Assembly (NCBI GenBank): GCA_031261175.1
Contig: JAISJW010000022.1
Location: 62,001-126,000, forward strand
DNA: 64,000 nucleotides
Direction of reading: 5' to 3'
From: Lactobacillales bacterium
GTDB taxonomy: Bacteria; Bacillota; Bacilli; Lactobacillales; Streptococcaceae
Made by a program: the position numbers and the translations under genes
Part shown: one piece after another, positions 8,260 to 17,727 of the stretch
Position numbering within the stretch: position 1 is the first letter of the stretch
Layout: each line of letters starts with the position of its first letter
Notes under the pieces: generated by a model
Seen by the model: the letters and a program-made list of their open reading frames with translations, nothing else
What the model was told of the DNA's origin: nothing
The model's database searches: none

Positions 8260-8448
8260 TTAGGAATTGTAAATTGTCAGGCGTTTACTTGCGATGAATT
8301 TTTTCATCTGCTCGACCTCAACTGCGGTTGGGATGTGGCCTTCGATCAGGCTGGAACTCAGCACCGAAAAGACGTCGCAGAAATCGCGGAAGTTGCGGAA
8401 CTCGACACCCATTATTGTTAGTTTTTCTCTGTTTACTTCAAATTGCAT
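8260..8448 (-). CDS. Orphan small protein with a Fic-inhibitor-like (VbhA-type) motif, 62 aa
   Basis: Start chosen at the ATG 8448 because AAGGAGATTTAAA precedes it; an upstream in-frame start lacks such a site. The protein begins MQFEVNREKL and contains S-S-L-I-E-G-H-I-P-T (about residues 37-46), matching the [S/T]xxxE[G/N] motif of the inhibitory helix of Fic-domain antitoxins such as VbhA. The residues that follow (VEVEQMKKFIASK) fit the second helix of that small domain. No Fic protein gene is visible in the window. It has its own promoter and terminator, so it is a single-gene unit. It may be an orphan antitoxin, a protein acting on a Fic enzyme elsewhere, or an unrelated short protein sharing the motif. 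Confidence 0.55.
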   Translation of the reverse strand: MQFEVNREKLTIMGVEFRNFRDFCDVFSVLSSSLIEGHIPTAVEVEQMKKFIASKRLTIYNS

Positions 8449-8478
8449 TTTAAATCTCCTTTTTATCCCTATATGCAA

Positions 8479-8506
8479 ATTATAGCAAACTTTTCAGAAA
8501 AAGCAA
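8479..8506 (-). promoter_or_regulatory. Promoter of the VbhA-like gene
   Basis: Minus strand: TTGCTT, 16-bp spacer, TATAAT preceded by TGC. Confidence 0.6.
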
Positions 8507-8518
8507 ATGATTTCCAAC

Positions 8519-8567
8519 AAAAAAAACTATAATTATTTGTAAAATTACAACTAATTATAGTTTTTGA
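8519..8567. terminator. Terminator downstream of guaA
   Basis: AAAACTATAATTA ... TAATTATAGTTTTT inverted repeat (8523-8535 with 8552-8565), flanked by A and T runs, so it could work in both directions. Confidence 0.6.
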
Positions 8568-8591
8568 TTATTTATTTAAGGTTTTTGCAAT

Positions 8592-10151
8592 TTATTCCCA
8601 CTCAACTGTTGCAGGTGGTTTGCTCGTGATGTCGTAGACGACGCGGTTGATGTGACCGACTTCATTTACGATGCGGACAGAGATTTTTTGCAGGATTTCC
8701 CACGGGATTTTCGCAAAGTCAGCGGTCATTCCGTCGATTGACGTGATGGCGCGAATTGCCAAAGTATAGTCGTAGGTACGGCCGTCACCCATGACGCCGA
8801 CCGATTGAACGTTCGTCAGCACGGTGAAGTATTGCCAGATGTCGCGGTCAAGGCCGGCAGCGGCGATTTCTTCGCGGAGGATTGCGTCTGAGTCGCGAAC
8901 GACTTCTAACTTGTCTTCGGTGATGTCGCCGATGATGCGAATTGCCAGACCAGGGCCCGGGAACGGTTGACGCCAAACGATTTCGTCAGGCATACCGAGT
9001 TCAGTCCCCAAAGCGCGGACTTCGTCTTTGAACAAAGTGTTCAGCGGTTCGATTAGCTCGAACTCCATATCTTCAGGCAGTCCGCCCACGTTGTGGTGCG
9101 ATTTGATCGTTTGCGCTGTTTTAGTTCCCGACTCGATAACGTCAGTGTATAGCGTGCCTTGAGCTAAGAAATCAAAGCCGTCAGCCAATTTTTTCTTCTC
9201 ATCGTCGAACACGTAAACGAATTCGTTACCGATGATTTTACGTTTTTTCTCAGGGTCGCTAACGCCAGCCAACTTAGACAAGAAGCGCTCTTGAACGTTG
9301 GCGCGGATGATGTTCAGGCCGAATTTCCCGCCGAGCATCGTCATAACTTGGTCGCCCTCGTTTTTACGAAGCAGACCATGGTCAACGAACACACAAGTAA
9401 GTTGATCGCCGATCGCGCGTTGCAACAACACGCCGACAACAGATGAGTCAACACCGCCCGAAAGCCCAAGCAAGACTTTGCGGTCGCCGACTTTTTCGCG
9501 AATTGCCGAGATTTGCATGTCGATGAATGACCCCATCGACCAGTCGCCTTTCGCGCCGCAGATGTCGAACGCGAATTGACGTAAAATATCGTTTCCGTAT
9601 AGCGAATGACGCACTTCCGGGTGGAATTGGATGCCGTAAATGTTGCGGTCCAAGTTTTCCACAGCCGCGTACGGACAAGCGTCCGACGTGCCGATTGTTT
9701 CGAACCCTTCCGGAATCGCCGTAACGCGATCGCCGTGGCTCATCCAAACCTGTTGCTCTGCCGGAGTTGCGCCAAACAAGGCCGATGCCGCATTATGTTT
9801 CAACGTCGCAGCCCCGTATTCAGCCGATGTGTCGCCACTTGCCGCCGGTTCGACCTTCCCGCCCAAATCGTGCGAAATCAGTTGCATCCCGTAGCAAATC
9901 CCGAGAATCGGAACGCCGAGATTGTAGATTTCCGGGTCGATTTTGAACGCGTCGTCCGCGTAAACCGAGTTCGGTCCGCCGCTGAAAATAATCCCGATCG
10001 GTTTGTGTTTTTTGATCTCTTCCGCCGTAATATCGTGGTGCAGCAGCTCCGAATAAACGCCAAATTCGCGCACGCGTCGCGCAATCAGCTGGTTGTACTG
10101 GCTCCCGAAATCGAGCACCAAAATCTTTTCAAGTGAATCAACAGTTGTCAT
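8592..10151 (-). CDS. guaA: GMP synthase (glutamine-hydrolysing)
   Basis: 519 residues, the usual length. It converts XMP to GMP with ATP and glutamine, in the cytoplasm. The N-terminal class I amidotransferase domain has the nucleophile motif GICYGMQ and the H/E pair in GIQFHPEV. The ATP pyrophosphatase domain has the P-loop [11 protein letters not shown]. The C-terminal dimerisation domain ends in [15 protein letters not shown] lies 6 nt before the ATG. The gene has its own extended -10 promoter after coaA and no purine riboswitch is visible in the 73-nt gap. Confidence 0.97.
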   Translation of the reverse strand: MTTVDSLEKILVLDFGSQYNQLIARRVREFGVYSELLHHDITAEEIKKHKPIGIIFSGGPNSVYADDAFKIDPEIYNLGVPILGICYGMQLISHDLGGKVEPAASGDTSAEYGAATLKHNAASALFGATPAEQQVWMSHGDRVTAIPEGFETIGTSDACPYAAVENLDRNIYGIQFHPEVRHSLYGNDILRQFAFDICGAKGDWSMGSFIDMQISAIREKVGDRKVLLGLSGGVDSSVVGVLLQRAIGDQLTCVFVDHGLLRKNEGDQVMTMLGGKFGLNIIRANVQERFLSKLAGVSDPEKKRKIIGNEFVYVFDDEKKKLADGFDFLAQGTLYTDVIESGTKTAQTIKSHHNVGGLPEDMEFELIEPLNTLFKDEVRALGTELGMPDEIVWRQPFPGPGLAIRIIGDITEDKLEVVRDSDAILREEIAAAGLDRDIWQYFTVLTNVQSVGVMGDGRTYDYTLAIRAITSIDGMTADFAKIPWEILQKISVRIVNEVGHINRVVYDITSKPPATVEWE

Positions 10152-10179
10152 TTTTTCCTCCTGGTTCGTTCTTAAAAAT

Positions 10180-10188
10180 ATTATACCA
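10180..10188 (-). promoter_or_regulatory. Extended -10 promoter of guaA
   Basis: TGGTATAAT on the minus strand, about 29 nt before the ATG. No clear -35 box. Confidence 0.5.
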
Positions 10189-10224
10189 AAAAACCGCTGG
10201 GCAAGTGGGGCGCCCTTAGTATTC

Positions 10225-11133
10225 TTAGTATTTCTTAATCAAAATTTTATCAATAAAGTGCCCGGCACCCTTGTGAACAATGGCATCCGCGCGCGGTTTC
10301 GTCGGCTCGATATACTCGAGCAAGTTGACGAGGTTGACCGTCTGCCAAACTTTATAGGCGTGTTCGATCGCTTTTTCACGCGGTTGAGCTGCGAGTTCAA
10401 GGTATGGTCCGCTCGTTGTTTCGCTGTTTAGGAGCGCTTCGAAGCGCTCCACGTACCACTTCTCGATATTTTTCACGCTCGCGTCGACGTAGATGTTGAA
10501 GTCGAAAAATTCGCTCATGAACATGTGTTGACCGGTCGGAAGTTGAAAGACGTTGATGCCTTCAACAATCAGAATATCCGGCGAGTCGATGACGATTTTT
10601 TCGTTTTCGATGACGTCGTATTGTTCGTGCGAATAAGTTGGCGCGTAGGCTTTGCGACCTAGTTTGACCTCAGATAGGAAGTCCATCAGCGCGCGCATAT
10701 CGTAACTTTCCGGGAAACCTTTGCGGCTCATAATTCCGCGGCGCGCTAGTTCCTCGTTAGGATATAGAAAGCCATCCGTCGTAATCATTTCGACCGTGTG
10801 CGTTTCGCTCAAAAGTTCTTTGAGCAGGCGCGCTACCGTTGTCTTCCCGACCGCAACACTTCCCGCGATGCCGATGATGAACGGCGCGCGCGGTGTGCAC
10901 GGACAGTCGAGAAATTGATTTTTCTTCTCGCGATTTTTTAGATAATTCGTGCGGTTTTGCTCGATGTATTTAACGAGCGGAAGGTAAACCTCGACTACGT
11001 CGTCTAGGTCGATGACGTCGCCGATACTTTTCATCTTTTCAAGCTCAGCACTGGTAAGCGCCGTGCCCGCATTCGTCGAAAGCTTCTTCCAATTCTCACG
11101 CGAAAACTCATGGAACGTATTTTTTATATTCAT
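10225..11133 (-). CDS. coaA: Pantothenate kinase, type I
   Basis: 302 residues. It phosphorylates pantothenate in the first step of coenzyme A synthesis. The P-loop GSVAVGKTT lies near residue 90, followed by TTDGFLYPN and the [15 protein letters not shown] stretch typical of the bacterial type I enzyme, and an IVEGINVFQ core strand. The ATG follows AAAAGGATAAAAA. It lies downstream of clpX on the same strand but is separated by a 130-nt repeat element, so co-transcription is uncertain. The type I enzyme is normally feedback-inhibited by CoA. Confidence 0.95.
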   Translation of the reverse strand: MNIKNTFHEFSRENWKKLSTNAGTALTSAELEKMKSIGDVIDLDDVVEVYLPLVKYIEQNRTNYLKNREKKNQFLDCPCTPRAPFIIGIAGSVAVGKTTVARLLKELLSETHTVEMITTDGFLYPNEELARRGIMSRKGFPESYDMRALMDFLSEVKLGRKAYAPTYSHEQYDVIENEKIVIDSPDILIVEGINVFQLPTGQHMFMSEFFDFNIYVDASVKNIEKWYVERFEALLNSETTSGPYLELAAQPREKAIEHAYKVWQTVNLVNLLEYIEPTKPRADAIVHKGAGHFIDKILIKKY

Positions 11134-11146
11134 TTTTTATCCTTTT

Positions 11147-11274
11147 AGCCCTTTTACGACACGTTTTTCAAAAAACACCCCATTTTTGTCACAAAAGGGC
11201 TATCATAGAATCTATAATAGCCCTTTTGTGACAAAAACAGGGCGAAATTTCAAAAACACGTCATTTCGGGGCTA
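11147..11274. repeat. Four-arm intergenic repeat, copy 1 (clpX-coaA gap)
   Basis: Arms alternate AGCCC / GGGCT / AGCCC / GGGCT. The centre is a 21-bp stem, TTTTTGTCACAAAAGGGCTA against its complement, with a short AT-rich loop. The outer flanks (GACACGTTTTT... and ...CAAAAACACGTCATTT) also pair imperfectly. A closely similar element lies at 63246-63375 and a diverged one at 47907-48040. Confidence 0.75.
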
Positions 11275-11277
11275 TTG

Positions 11278-12537
11278 TTAGGCTGAAATTTTGTCTTTTA
11301 TGTTTTTATACTCAAGAATCGGCTCGCCGACACCCTGAATGAAGTTCTTAGTGATGATAACCTTGCGCAGCGCATTGTCGCTCGGCGCGTCATACATCAA
11401 ATCGAGCATTTTTTCCTCGATAATCGAACGAAGTCCGCGCGCGCCGGTTTTGCGGTCAATCGCAAGGCGGGCAATTTCCGTCAAAGCCTCAGGTTCGAAC
11501 TCAAGTTTGATTTTATCCATCGAGAACAGTTTGCGATATTGTTTAACCAAAGCATTTTTCGGTTCAGTTAAGATGCGAACCAATTCGCGCTCACGCAATG
11601 TTTCCAAAGCCGTAATAATCGGGAGACGTCCGATGAATTCTGGAATCAACCCGAATTCAGCTAAGTCGTCAGCCGAAACTTCTTTCAGGTAACTTTCGTC
11701 TTCGTCGACGATTTCCGAGTTGTTTGAAACCGCTCCGAAACCTATTAATTTCTTACCGATTCGTTGTTTGATGATTTCTTCAAGGCCAGAGAATGCACCA
11801 CCCACGATGAACAAAATGTTCGTCGTATCAATATATACTAAATCTTGCTCTGGGTGTTTGCGTCCGCCTTTTGGTGGCACGCCCGCAACTGTCCCTTCAA
11901 GCATCTTCAACAAAGCTTGCTGAACGCCTTCCCCAGACACGTCGCGCGTGATCGACATATTTTCGCCTTTGCGCGTTATTTTGTCGATTTCGTCAATATA
12001 AACAATTCCGTGTTGCGCTTTTTCCACGTTTCCATCCGCCGCCGTTAATAACTTGAGCAGCACTGTTTCCACGTCGTCGCCGACATAACCGCTCTCGGTC
12101 AAAGTCGTCGCATCCGCAATCGCGAACGGCATGTTCAAAGATTTAGCCAGCGCCTGCGCTAAATAAGTTTTCCCGCTACCAGTTGATCCGATCAAACAAA
12201 TATTCGATTTTTGCACTTCAACATCGTCGTGCGCCGCCCCCGCAGCAATCTGATTAATTCGTTTGTAATGGTTGTAAACCGCCACGCTCAGGGCCTTCTT
12301 GGCTCTATCTTGCCCGATGACATACTCGTTCAAACTTTCCACGAGCGCCTTCGGCTTAGGCAAGTTCAACAACTCATCGATCGCATCTTCCTGTAATTCT
12401 TGTCCGAAAACGTCCGCGCATTTTTTCACGCATTCGTTACAGATATATACATCCGGCCCAGCGATTAACTTGCGGCCGTCGTGGCTTGAATTGCCACAGA
12501 AAGAGCAGATTTGCTCTTCTAAATCACGTCTATACAT
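11278..12537 (-). CDS. clpX: ClpX, ATP-binding unfoldase subunit of the Clp protease
   Basis: 419 residues. The N-terminal zinc-binding domain has C-x2-C ... C-x2-C ([18 protein letters not shown]). The AAA+ domain has Walker [13 protein letters not shown] and Walker [11 protein letters not shown]. The [13 protein letters not shown] segment lies where the IGF loop that contacts ClpP is expected. It recognises and unfolds tagged substrates for ClpP; clpP is not in the window. It starts at an ATG after AAGGGGAAAGC and has its own promoter divergent from dusB. Confidence 0.97.
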   Translation of the reverse strand: MYRRDLEEQICSFCGNSSHDGRKLIAGPDVYICNECVKKCADVFGQELQEDAIDELLNLPKPKALVESLNEYVIGQDRAKKALSVAVYNHYKRINQIAAGAAHDDVEVQKSNICLIGSTGSGKTYLAQALAKSLNMPFAIADATTLTESGYVGDDVETVLLKLLTAADGNVEKAQHGIVYIDEIDKITRKGENMSITRDVSGEGVQQALLKMLEGTVAGVPPKGGRKHPEQDLVYIDTTNILFIVGGAFSGLEEIIKQRIGKKLIGFGAVSNNSEIVDEDESYLKEVSADDLAEFGLIPEFIGRLPIITALETLRERELVRILTEPKNALVKQYRKLFSMDKIKLEFEPEALTEIARLAIDRKTGARGLRSIIEEKMLDLMYDAPSDNALRKVIITKNFIQGVGEPILEYKNIKDKISA

Positions 12538-12569
12538 TTGCTTTCCCCTTTTAGAAAATCAGTGTCTAA

Positions 12570-12598
12570 ATTATACCATAAAATCGCGTTTTCTTCAA
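12570..12598 (-). promoter_or_regulatory. Promoter of clpX
   Basis: Minus strand: TTGAAG, 17-bp spacer, TATAAT with TGG extension. The -10 of the divergent dusB promoter lies 23 bp beyond its -35. Confidence 0.65.
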
Positions 12599-12617
12599 GA
12601 ATTAAGAAAGCGGGATG

Positions 12618-12633
12618 TGTTATAATTAAGGTA
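12618..12633 (+). promoter_or_regulatory. Extended -10 promoter giving a leaderless dusB mRNA
   Basis: TGTTATAAT with TATAAT at 12621-12626, then only 6 nt before the ATG at 12633. A start 7 nt after the -10 falls on the A of the ATG. There is no Shine-Dalgarno sequence between them. Confidence 0.6.
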
Positions 12634-13616
12634 TGGAAAAGACATGGAAAATCGGCGGGGTCGAAATCCCCAACCGCATCGTCATCGCACCGATGGCGGG
12701 CATCACCAACGGCGCATTCCGCCACACGTTGAAAGACTTCGGCGCGGGACTTGTCGTGACCGAAATGGTGAGCGACAAGGCAATTCACTACCGCAATGCG
12801 AAGACTTTGGATATGCTAAAAATCGAAGAAAATGAGCACCCGATCAGCGTGCAACTTTTTGGCGGGGAAATTGCGAGTTTGGTCGAGGCGGCGCAATATG
12901 TCGAAGAAAATACGAGTGCGGATATTATCGATATCAATATGGGATGCCCAGTCAACAAAGTCATCCGGGCTGATGCTGGGAGCGTTTGGTTGCGCGATCC
13001 GGAGAAAATTCACTCGCTAGGGTTAGCGTTAAAAGATGCGATTGATTTACCTTATACGTTTAAAATGCGTTTAGGTTGGGATGCTAATTCGATCAATATT
13101 AACGAGAATGCGATAGCTGCCCAAGCCGGTGGAGTTTCCGCTTTAGCACTCCACGGGCGCACGCGTTCGCAGATGTATGAAGGTCATGCCGACTGGGAAA
13201 AGATTGCGGAAATTGCGGATTTGATGAAAATCCCTTTCATCGGCAATGGCGACGTTCGCTCGCCTGAAGAAGCGCTGAAAATGATTACCGAAGTTGGTTG
13301 CGATGCCGTGATGATTGGGCGCGCCGTGATGGGAAATCCGTGGATGATCAAACGCTGCGAGCATTATTTAGCGACCGGCGAATTAATTGACGAACCAAGC
13401 GCAATCGAAAAAATTGCGATTGCAAAAACTCATTTAGACCGTTTAATTTTAGGCAAAGGTCACGAAAAAGCGGCCGTTCACGAGTTCCGCCAACACGCCG
13501 CTCATTATTTAAAAGGGATTCCTAATACGCATAAAGTTAAGGTTGCGATTATGCAAACTAACACGCGTGAAGAATTAGTTGCTTTGCTTGACGAGGTCGC
13601 GCGCGATGAAAAATAG
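12633..13616 (+). CDS. dusB: tRNA-dihydrouridine synthase, DusB type
   Basis: 327 residues, FMN-dependent TIM-barrel enzyme that reduces uridine in tRNA. IAPMAGITNGAFR at the N-terminus, IDINMGCPVNKV with the catalytic Cys, TFKMRLGW, ALHGRTRSQMY and IGNGDVRSPEEA are the conserved family segments. The ATG at 12633 gives the expected N-terminus and there is no later good start, so the absence of a ribosome site is real and the mRNA is probably leaderless. Its last 11 nt overlap ung, and the pair looks like a two-gene operon. In many Bacilli dusB sits elsewhere, so the pairing with ung is local. Confidence 0.93.
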   Translation: MEKTWKIGGVEIPNRIVIAPMAGITNGAFRHTLKDFGAGLVVTEMVSDKAIHYRNAKTLDMLKIEENEHPISVQLFGGEIASLVEAAQYVEENTSADIIDINMGCPVNKVIRADAGSVWLRDPEKIHSLGLALKDAIDLPYTFKMRLGWDANSININENAIAAQAGGVSALALHGRTRSQMYEGHADWEKIAEIADLMKIPFIGNGDVRSPEEALKMITEVGCDAVMIGRAVMGNPWMIKRCEHYLATGELIDEPSAIEKIAIAKTHLDRLILGKGHEKAAVHEFRQHAAHYLKGIPNTHKVKVAIMQTNTREELVALLDEVARDEK

Positions 13617-14229
13617 TTGGAAAAAATTTATTACACCTTTATACGACGGCGCGTTGCGCGATCAGGTCGAAGCGGCTTACGCTTCGACGGAGGTTTTTCC
13701 GCCACTTGCCGAAGTTTTTCACGCTTTTGATTTTTTTGAGATTGACGATACGAAGGTCGTTCTGATCGGACAGGACCCGTATCACGATAACAATCAGGCG
13801 ATGGGCTTAAGTTTTAGCGTGCCGGTTGGAAAGAAAATTCCGCCGTCGCTGCGCAATATTTATAAGGAGCTCGGGATTAATCCGGACAACGGAGACCTGA
13901 CGCCGTGGGCTAAGCAAGGGGTTTTGCTGCTCAACGCGACGCTGACGGTTGAGGCGCACAAGCCGAATTCGCACAAGGATTTCGGCTGGCAGGCGCTGAC
14001 GGATGCGGTGATAAAACGGCTGAGCGACAAGGGTGACGTGACGTTTCTGCTGCTTGGGGCTTTCGCGCAAAAAAAGGCACCGCTGATCGATGCCTCGAGA
14101 AATAAAATTATCACAGCTAATCACCCGAGCCCGCTGTCGGCTTACCGCGGATTTTTCGGGAGTGGTGTGTTCAAGCAAATTCCGGAGATTGATTGGTCGA
14201 TTCCCAATCAACAGATGGAGTTATTTTAA
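13606..14229 (+). CDS. ung: Uracil-DNA glycosylase, family 1
   Basis: 207 residues from the ATG at 13606, which has GACGAGG 7 nt upstream; a longer form is possible from 13579 but would lack a site and adds an atypical N-terminus. It removes uracil from DNA in base excision repair. The water-activating motif GQDPYH and the C-terminal HPSPLSAYRGFFG loop that enters the minor groove are intact. It overlaps dusB by 11 nt, so translation is probably coupled. It ends in a strong bidirectional terminator facing a minus-strand gene. Confidence 0.96.
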   Translation: MKNSWKKFITPLYDGALRDQVEAAYASTEVFPPLAEVFHAFDFFEIDDTKVVLIGQDPYHDNNQAMGLSFSVPVGKKIPPSLRNIYKELGINPDNGDLTPWAKQGVLLLNATLTVEAHKPNSHKDFGWQALTDAVIKRLSDKGDVTFLLLGAFAQKKAPLIDASRNKIITANHPSPLSAYRGFFGSGVFKQIPEIDWSIPNQQMELF

Positions 14230-14304
14230 AAAAAGGGGGATTTCGGCAAATTTTTTAATTTTTTCGCTTAAAAATTAAAAAATTTGCCAAAATCCCCCTT
14301 TTTC
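14228..14304. terminator. Long bidirectional terminator hairpin between ung and a TPR gene
   Basis: About 34-bp stem (AAAAAGGGGGATTTCGGCAA ... with its complement) around a 6-nt loop, flanked by A and T runs. Its stem is almost identical to the hairpin at 56139-56214, which also separates convergent genes, but the loops differ. Confidence 0.75.
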
Positions 14305-14308
14305 TATT

Positions 14309-15403
14309 TTATTCCCCAAAATTAATCATTGCATCTTCGACAGCCTGCATAATTTTCGTGAAATCTTTGACGCGGTTGCGTTCCTTGCTAATCAACGAAT
14401 CAAATTCAGCTTTAACAACCCACTCATAATTTACATCGAGCCACGCGATAGCAAATAATCGTTCTTCACCATCCTTAATCAGCGATTTATTGAACGGAAA
14501 AAAGATATTGTAATAGGTTTCGAGACTTTGGTGGGCATCCTCAATCATCGTCTCAGATTTCCCCTTATTATAATTATCCTTATGATCAATCACGCGCGTA
14601 ACGTAAGCCATCATCGCAGCCATACTCTGCTCAATCTGCTTCCCGCGCAACTTGATCGGCTGAATATTGTGCAGCGAATTATCGAACCAACGGAAACCCA
14701 AAGTCGCGTCAATCCGGCGCTCGTAGGCAAGTTTCAAAACGCTCGAACGAATTAAAGGATACACCTTTTTATTCGGACAAATAACCTTGGCCAACTCGAT
14801 GAAGTCATCAAGATACATGTGTTTTAATTCAGGATATAACTGCATTTGCTGCGGTACCTTCAAATTCCCGATAGCCGCCAATTTAGTGTAAAACTCCTGA
14901 TACTGGTGCGAGTCGCGCGGAACATTGACATGGTGGTGCGTAACTTCGCCGTTCTCAACCAAATACTGCGACTCCAACTCGTGCGAATGACGCGTGCGAG
15001 CTTGGTCGAAATATTCAAAAATTATCGCAAATAAATCCCGCTCTTCACGCGTTCCGCCCTGCAAAGCTTCGTTAGCCTCCAAAAATCCTTGGCTAATTTC
15101 CATCGCATCCTCGTACTCGCCAAGCTGAATCAACAGCCAGACCAAGAAACGAACGCCCTGCCCGTCGTGGTAGTAATCGTTGATCATCTGATCGACGATT
15201 TCAATTGCCTCCCTGAAATGGCGCTTGTTAGCAAGCAAATTCGCAATCGTATAATTCGTCGAATAATCCGGCCGAATTTCATACGCCTTCACGAAATACG
15301 CCAGCGCCTTATCCAAATCACCGCCTGGAGTTTCAAGCTCGGCGGTCGCAAGTTGCACATATCTTTTTGGAGTCTTCTGCGGAAATTCAAAAATCTCTGC
15401 CAA
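14309..15403 (-). CDS. Tetratricopeptide-repeat protein of unknown function
   Basis: 364 residues. The start is TTG at 15403 with GGGGGTGAGG just upstream. The N-terminal half has TPR-like helical pairs (DKALAYFVKAYEIRPDYSTN; REAIEIVDQMI; EYEDAMEISQGFLEANEAL), suggesting protein-protein interaction. The C-terminal half is helical and charged without a motif I recognise. There is no signal peptide or membrane segment, so it is probably cytoplasmic. It lies 47 nt downstream of the relA-type gene on the same strand with no terminator between, so the two are likely co-transcribed. No function is assigned. Confidence 0.75.
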   Translation of the reverse strand: MAEIFEFPQKTPKRYVQLATAELETPGGDLDKALAYFVKAYEIRPDYSTNYTIANLLANKRHFREAIEIVDQMINDYYHDGQGVRFLVWLLIQLGEYEDAMEISQGFLEANEALQGGTREERDLFAIIFEYFDQARTRHSHELESQYLVENGEVTHHHVNVPRDSHQYQEFYTKLAAIGNLKVPQQMQLYPELKHMYLDDFIELAKVICPNKKVYPLIRSSVLKLAYERRIDATLGFRWFDNSLHNIQPIKLRGKQIEQSMAAMMAYVTRVIDHKDNYNKGKSETMIEDAHQSLETYYNIFFPFNKSLIKDGEERLFAIAWLDVNYEWVVKAEFDSLISKERNRVKDFTKIMQAVEDAMINFGE

Positions 15404-15450
15404 ATCCTCACCCCCTATAAATCGCCAGCACCGCTAGCTCCCTAAATTCC

Positions 15451-17658
15451 TTATCCGTTGGCACGCACGACCTCGTAGACATCCGGTACACTCTTGATCC
15501 GATCAATAATCTTCTCGAGGTGCGCGATATCGTTGATCCCAAGCTCAAGCCTGATCGTCCCAACATTCCCTTTATTACTGCTCTTCGCCTCAACGCTCAA
15601 GAGCTTTTTCGTCATTCCCGACACGATAATCAGAATCTCATTCAAAATCCCATCCCGATCGAAACAGTGAACCTCGAGCACCGCGTTAAACGCCTGCGGT
15701 TTCGCCCCGCCCCACTCGACATCGACCAAACGATTCTTCAGATCATCGTCCGCATTCAGCACGTTCACACAGTCCGCCCGGTGAATCGACACCCCGCGTC
15801 CTTTCGTGATGTACCCAACAATATCGTCCCCGTACACCGGGTTACAACAGCGGCTCATCCGCCACATCATCGAATTAATTCCCTCGATAATAATCCCGTT
15901 ACTACCACTCGACGACTTCGCCTCCGGCTTGATCTCTGTCTTCGCCGTCATCATCTCGTTCAGCTGCTCCGCGCGCTTCTCTTGCTCGCGCTGCATTCGC
16001 TCGCGCTCACTCAAACGATTGGCAAGTGAAAGCGCCGAAATCTCACCGAATCCGACCATACTAAGTAAGTCGTCCGAACTCTTGACGTGGTAGCGAGCTA
16101 CCACTTCTTCGACTTTTTCTTTGGTTAAGAAATCAGCCGGTTTGAAGTCCATCGACTCAAGTTGAGCGATGACGGCTTCACGGCCTTTAGTGATGTTTTC
16201 TTCGCGTTCTAAGTTGCGGAAATGACTCTTAATTTTATTTTTAGCGCGACGTGTTTTAACTAATTTCAGCCAGTCCATGCGCGGTGTCGCGGCACTGGCG
16301 GTCAAGATTTCGATGATGTCGCCCGTGTGTAACACGTAATCGAGTGTGACCATTTTTCCGTTAACTTTTGCGCCGACCGCCGAGTTTCCGACTTGAGTGT
16401 GGACGCTGTACGCGAAGTCGAGCGGACCCGCGCCGTTAGGCAGTTCAGTGACCTCGCCGCGAGGGGTGAAGACGTAAACTTTTTCCTCGAACAAATCGCC
16501 CTTAACGCCTTCGACAAATTCGCTCGCCGTCGTTGATTCAAGCTGCAATTCTTCGATATCTTTGAGCCAGCTGACTTGTTTTTTCGTCGCTTCATCCGGT
16601 TTTACTTCGACACCTTTTTTATAGGCCCAGTGAGCTGCAACCCCGAATTCAGCGGTTTCGTGCATCTCGCGCGTGCGAATTTGGATTTCAATCGGCGAGC
16701 CGTTCGGGCCAATTACCGTCGTGTGAAGCGATTGGTAACCATTCGATTTCGGCATCGCGATATAGTCTTTGAAACGCCCCGGCATAGGTGTCAATTCTGT
16801 GTGAATCGCACCCAAAACCGCGTAACAATCCTGCGTCGTTTTCACGACGATCCGAATCGCTAAAAGGTCATAAATTTCGTCGAATTCTTTTTTCTTATCA
16901 CGCATTTTGCGATAGATAGAATAGATGTGTTTCGGCCGACCGTAGATTTCCGAATTCTCCACGATGTCCTCAGTCGCGCGTTTAATCTCTGCAACCGTGT
17001 CGTCAATCAGCGCGCGACGCTCGTCGAGCTTCGAATCCATCAGGGCCACAATCCGGTAAAATTGTTGCGGATTCACATAGCGAAACGACGTATCCTCAAG
17101 CTCCCACTTGATCAAACTGATCCCCAAACGGTGGGCAAGTGGCGCGTAAATCTCCAAAGTTTCCTTCGCGATTCGTTTCTGTTTATCTTCTCGCAGCGCG
17201 CCTAATGTTCTAATATTGTGCAGTCGATCGGCTAATTTAATCAAAATTACGCGCACATCGCGCGCCATCGCCATCAGCATTTTACGGTGATTTTCGGCTA
17301 ATTGTTCCTCGTGCGAGGCATATTTAATCTTACCTAATTTCGTCACGCCATCAACAAGGTCAGCTACGTTCTCGCTAAACTCCGCCGCAATCTGCGCTTT
17401 CGTCCATTCCGTATCTTCGATCACATCGTGAAGAAACGCCGCCGCCACTGTCTCCGCGTCTAAATGAAGGTTCGCTAAAATCCCCGCCACTTGGATCGGG
17501 TGAATTATATACGGTTCGCCGCTTTTGCGCTGCTGATCCTTATGCGCCTCGTTGGCGACTTGCCAAGCTTTTTTGACGAGCGCAAGACTCGCGTCGTCCA
17601 TGTAACTTTCGGCAATTTCGAGCACCTCGGCGTGCGTGAATTCTTTTTCTTTAGCCAT
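15451..17658 (-). CDS. relA: Bifunctional (p)ppGpp synthetase/hydrolase, RelA/SpoT (Rel) family
   Basis: 735 residues from the ATG at 17658, chosen because GTGAGG lies 7 nt before it; the upstream GTG would put that site inside the gene. Domain order is HD hydrolase (AAAFLHDVIEDTEW, intact metal site), synthetase (RFKDYIAMPKSNGYQSLHTT), TGS (VYVFTPRGEVTELPNGAGPLDFA), a conserved Cys segment (RCCNPVYGDDIVGY) and a C-terminal ACT domain. The intact HD site implies it both makes and degrades the alarmone in response to amino acid starvation. Its own extended -10 promoter follows the pbp terminator. Confidence 0.95.
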   Translation of the reverse strand: MAKEKEFTHAEVLEIAESYMDDASLALVKKAWQVANEAHKDQQRKSGEPYIIHPIQVAGILANLHLDAETVAAAFLHDVIEDTEWTKAQIAAEFSENVADLVDGVTKLGKIKYASHEEQLAENHRKMLMAMARDVRVILIKLADRLHNIRTLGALREDKQKRIAKETLEIYAPLAHRLGISLIKWELEDTSFRYVNPQQFYRIVALMDSKLDERRALIDDTVAEIKRATEDIVENSEIYGRPKHIYSIYRKMRDKKKEFDEIYDLLAIRIVVKTTQDCYAVLGAIHTELTPMPGRFKDYIAMPKSNGYQSLHTTVIGPNGSPIEIQIRTREMHETAEFGVAAHWAYKKGVEVKPDEATKKQVSWLKDIEELQLESTTASEFVEGVKGDLFEEKVYVFTPRGEVTELPNGAGPLDFAYSVHTQVGNSAVGAKVNGKMVTLDYVLHTGDIIEILTASAATPRMDWLKLVKTRRAKNKIKSHFRNLEREENITKGREAVIAQLESMDFKPADFLTKEKVEEVVARYHVKSSDDLLSMVGFGEISALSLANRLSERERMQREQEKRAEQLNEMMTAKTEIKPEAKSSSGSNGIIIEGINSMMWRMSRCCNPVYGDDIVGYITKGRGVSIHRADCVNVLNADDDLKNRLVDVEWGGAKPQAFNAVLEVHCFDRDGILNEILIIVSGMTKKLLSVEAKSSNKGNVGTIRLELGINDIAHLEKIIDRIKSVPDVYEVVRANG

Positions 17659-17681
17659 TTGCAACCTCACTTATTTCTACT

Positions 17682-17690
17682 ATTATAGCA
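17682..17690 (-). promoter_or_regulatory. Extended -10 promoter of the relA-type gene
   Basis: TGCTATAAT on the minus strand, about 24 nt before the ATG at 17658. It directly follows the T-run of the pbp terminator. Confidence 0.5.
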
Positions 17691-17696
17691 AAAAAA

Positions 17697-17724
17697 ACGC
17701 CCTTAGTCTACACTAAGGGCATTT
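17697..17724 (-). terminator. Terminator of the pbp gene
   Basis: GCCCTTAG ... CTAAGGGC stem with a 6-nt loop, then GTTTTTTTT on the minus strand. Confidence 0.8.
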
Positions 17725-17727
17725 GTG

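Noticed and set aside
7081..8592. CRISPR array suggested by the repeated blocks
   Set aside because: There are only two copies about 490 bp apart, each tied to a promoter and hairpin, with no regular spacers and no cas genes.
10152..10224. Purine riboswitch before guaA
   Set aside because: The 73-nt gap holds an extended -10 promoter and a ribosome site only; no aptamer-like structure fits.
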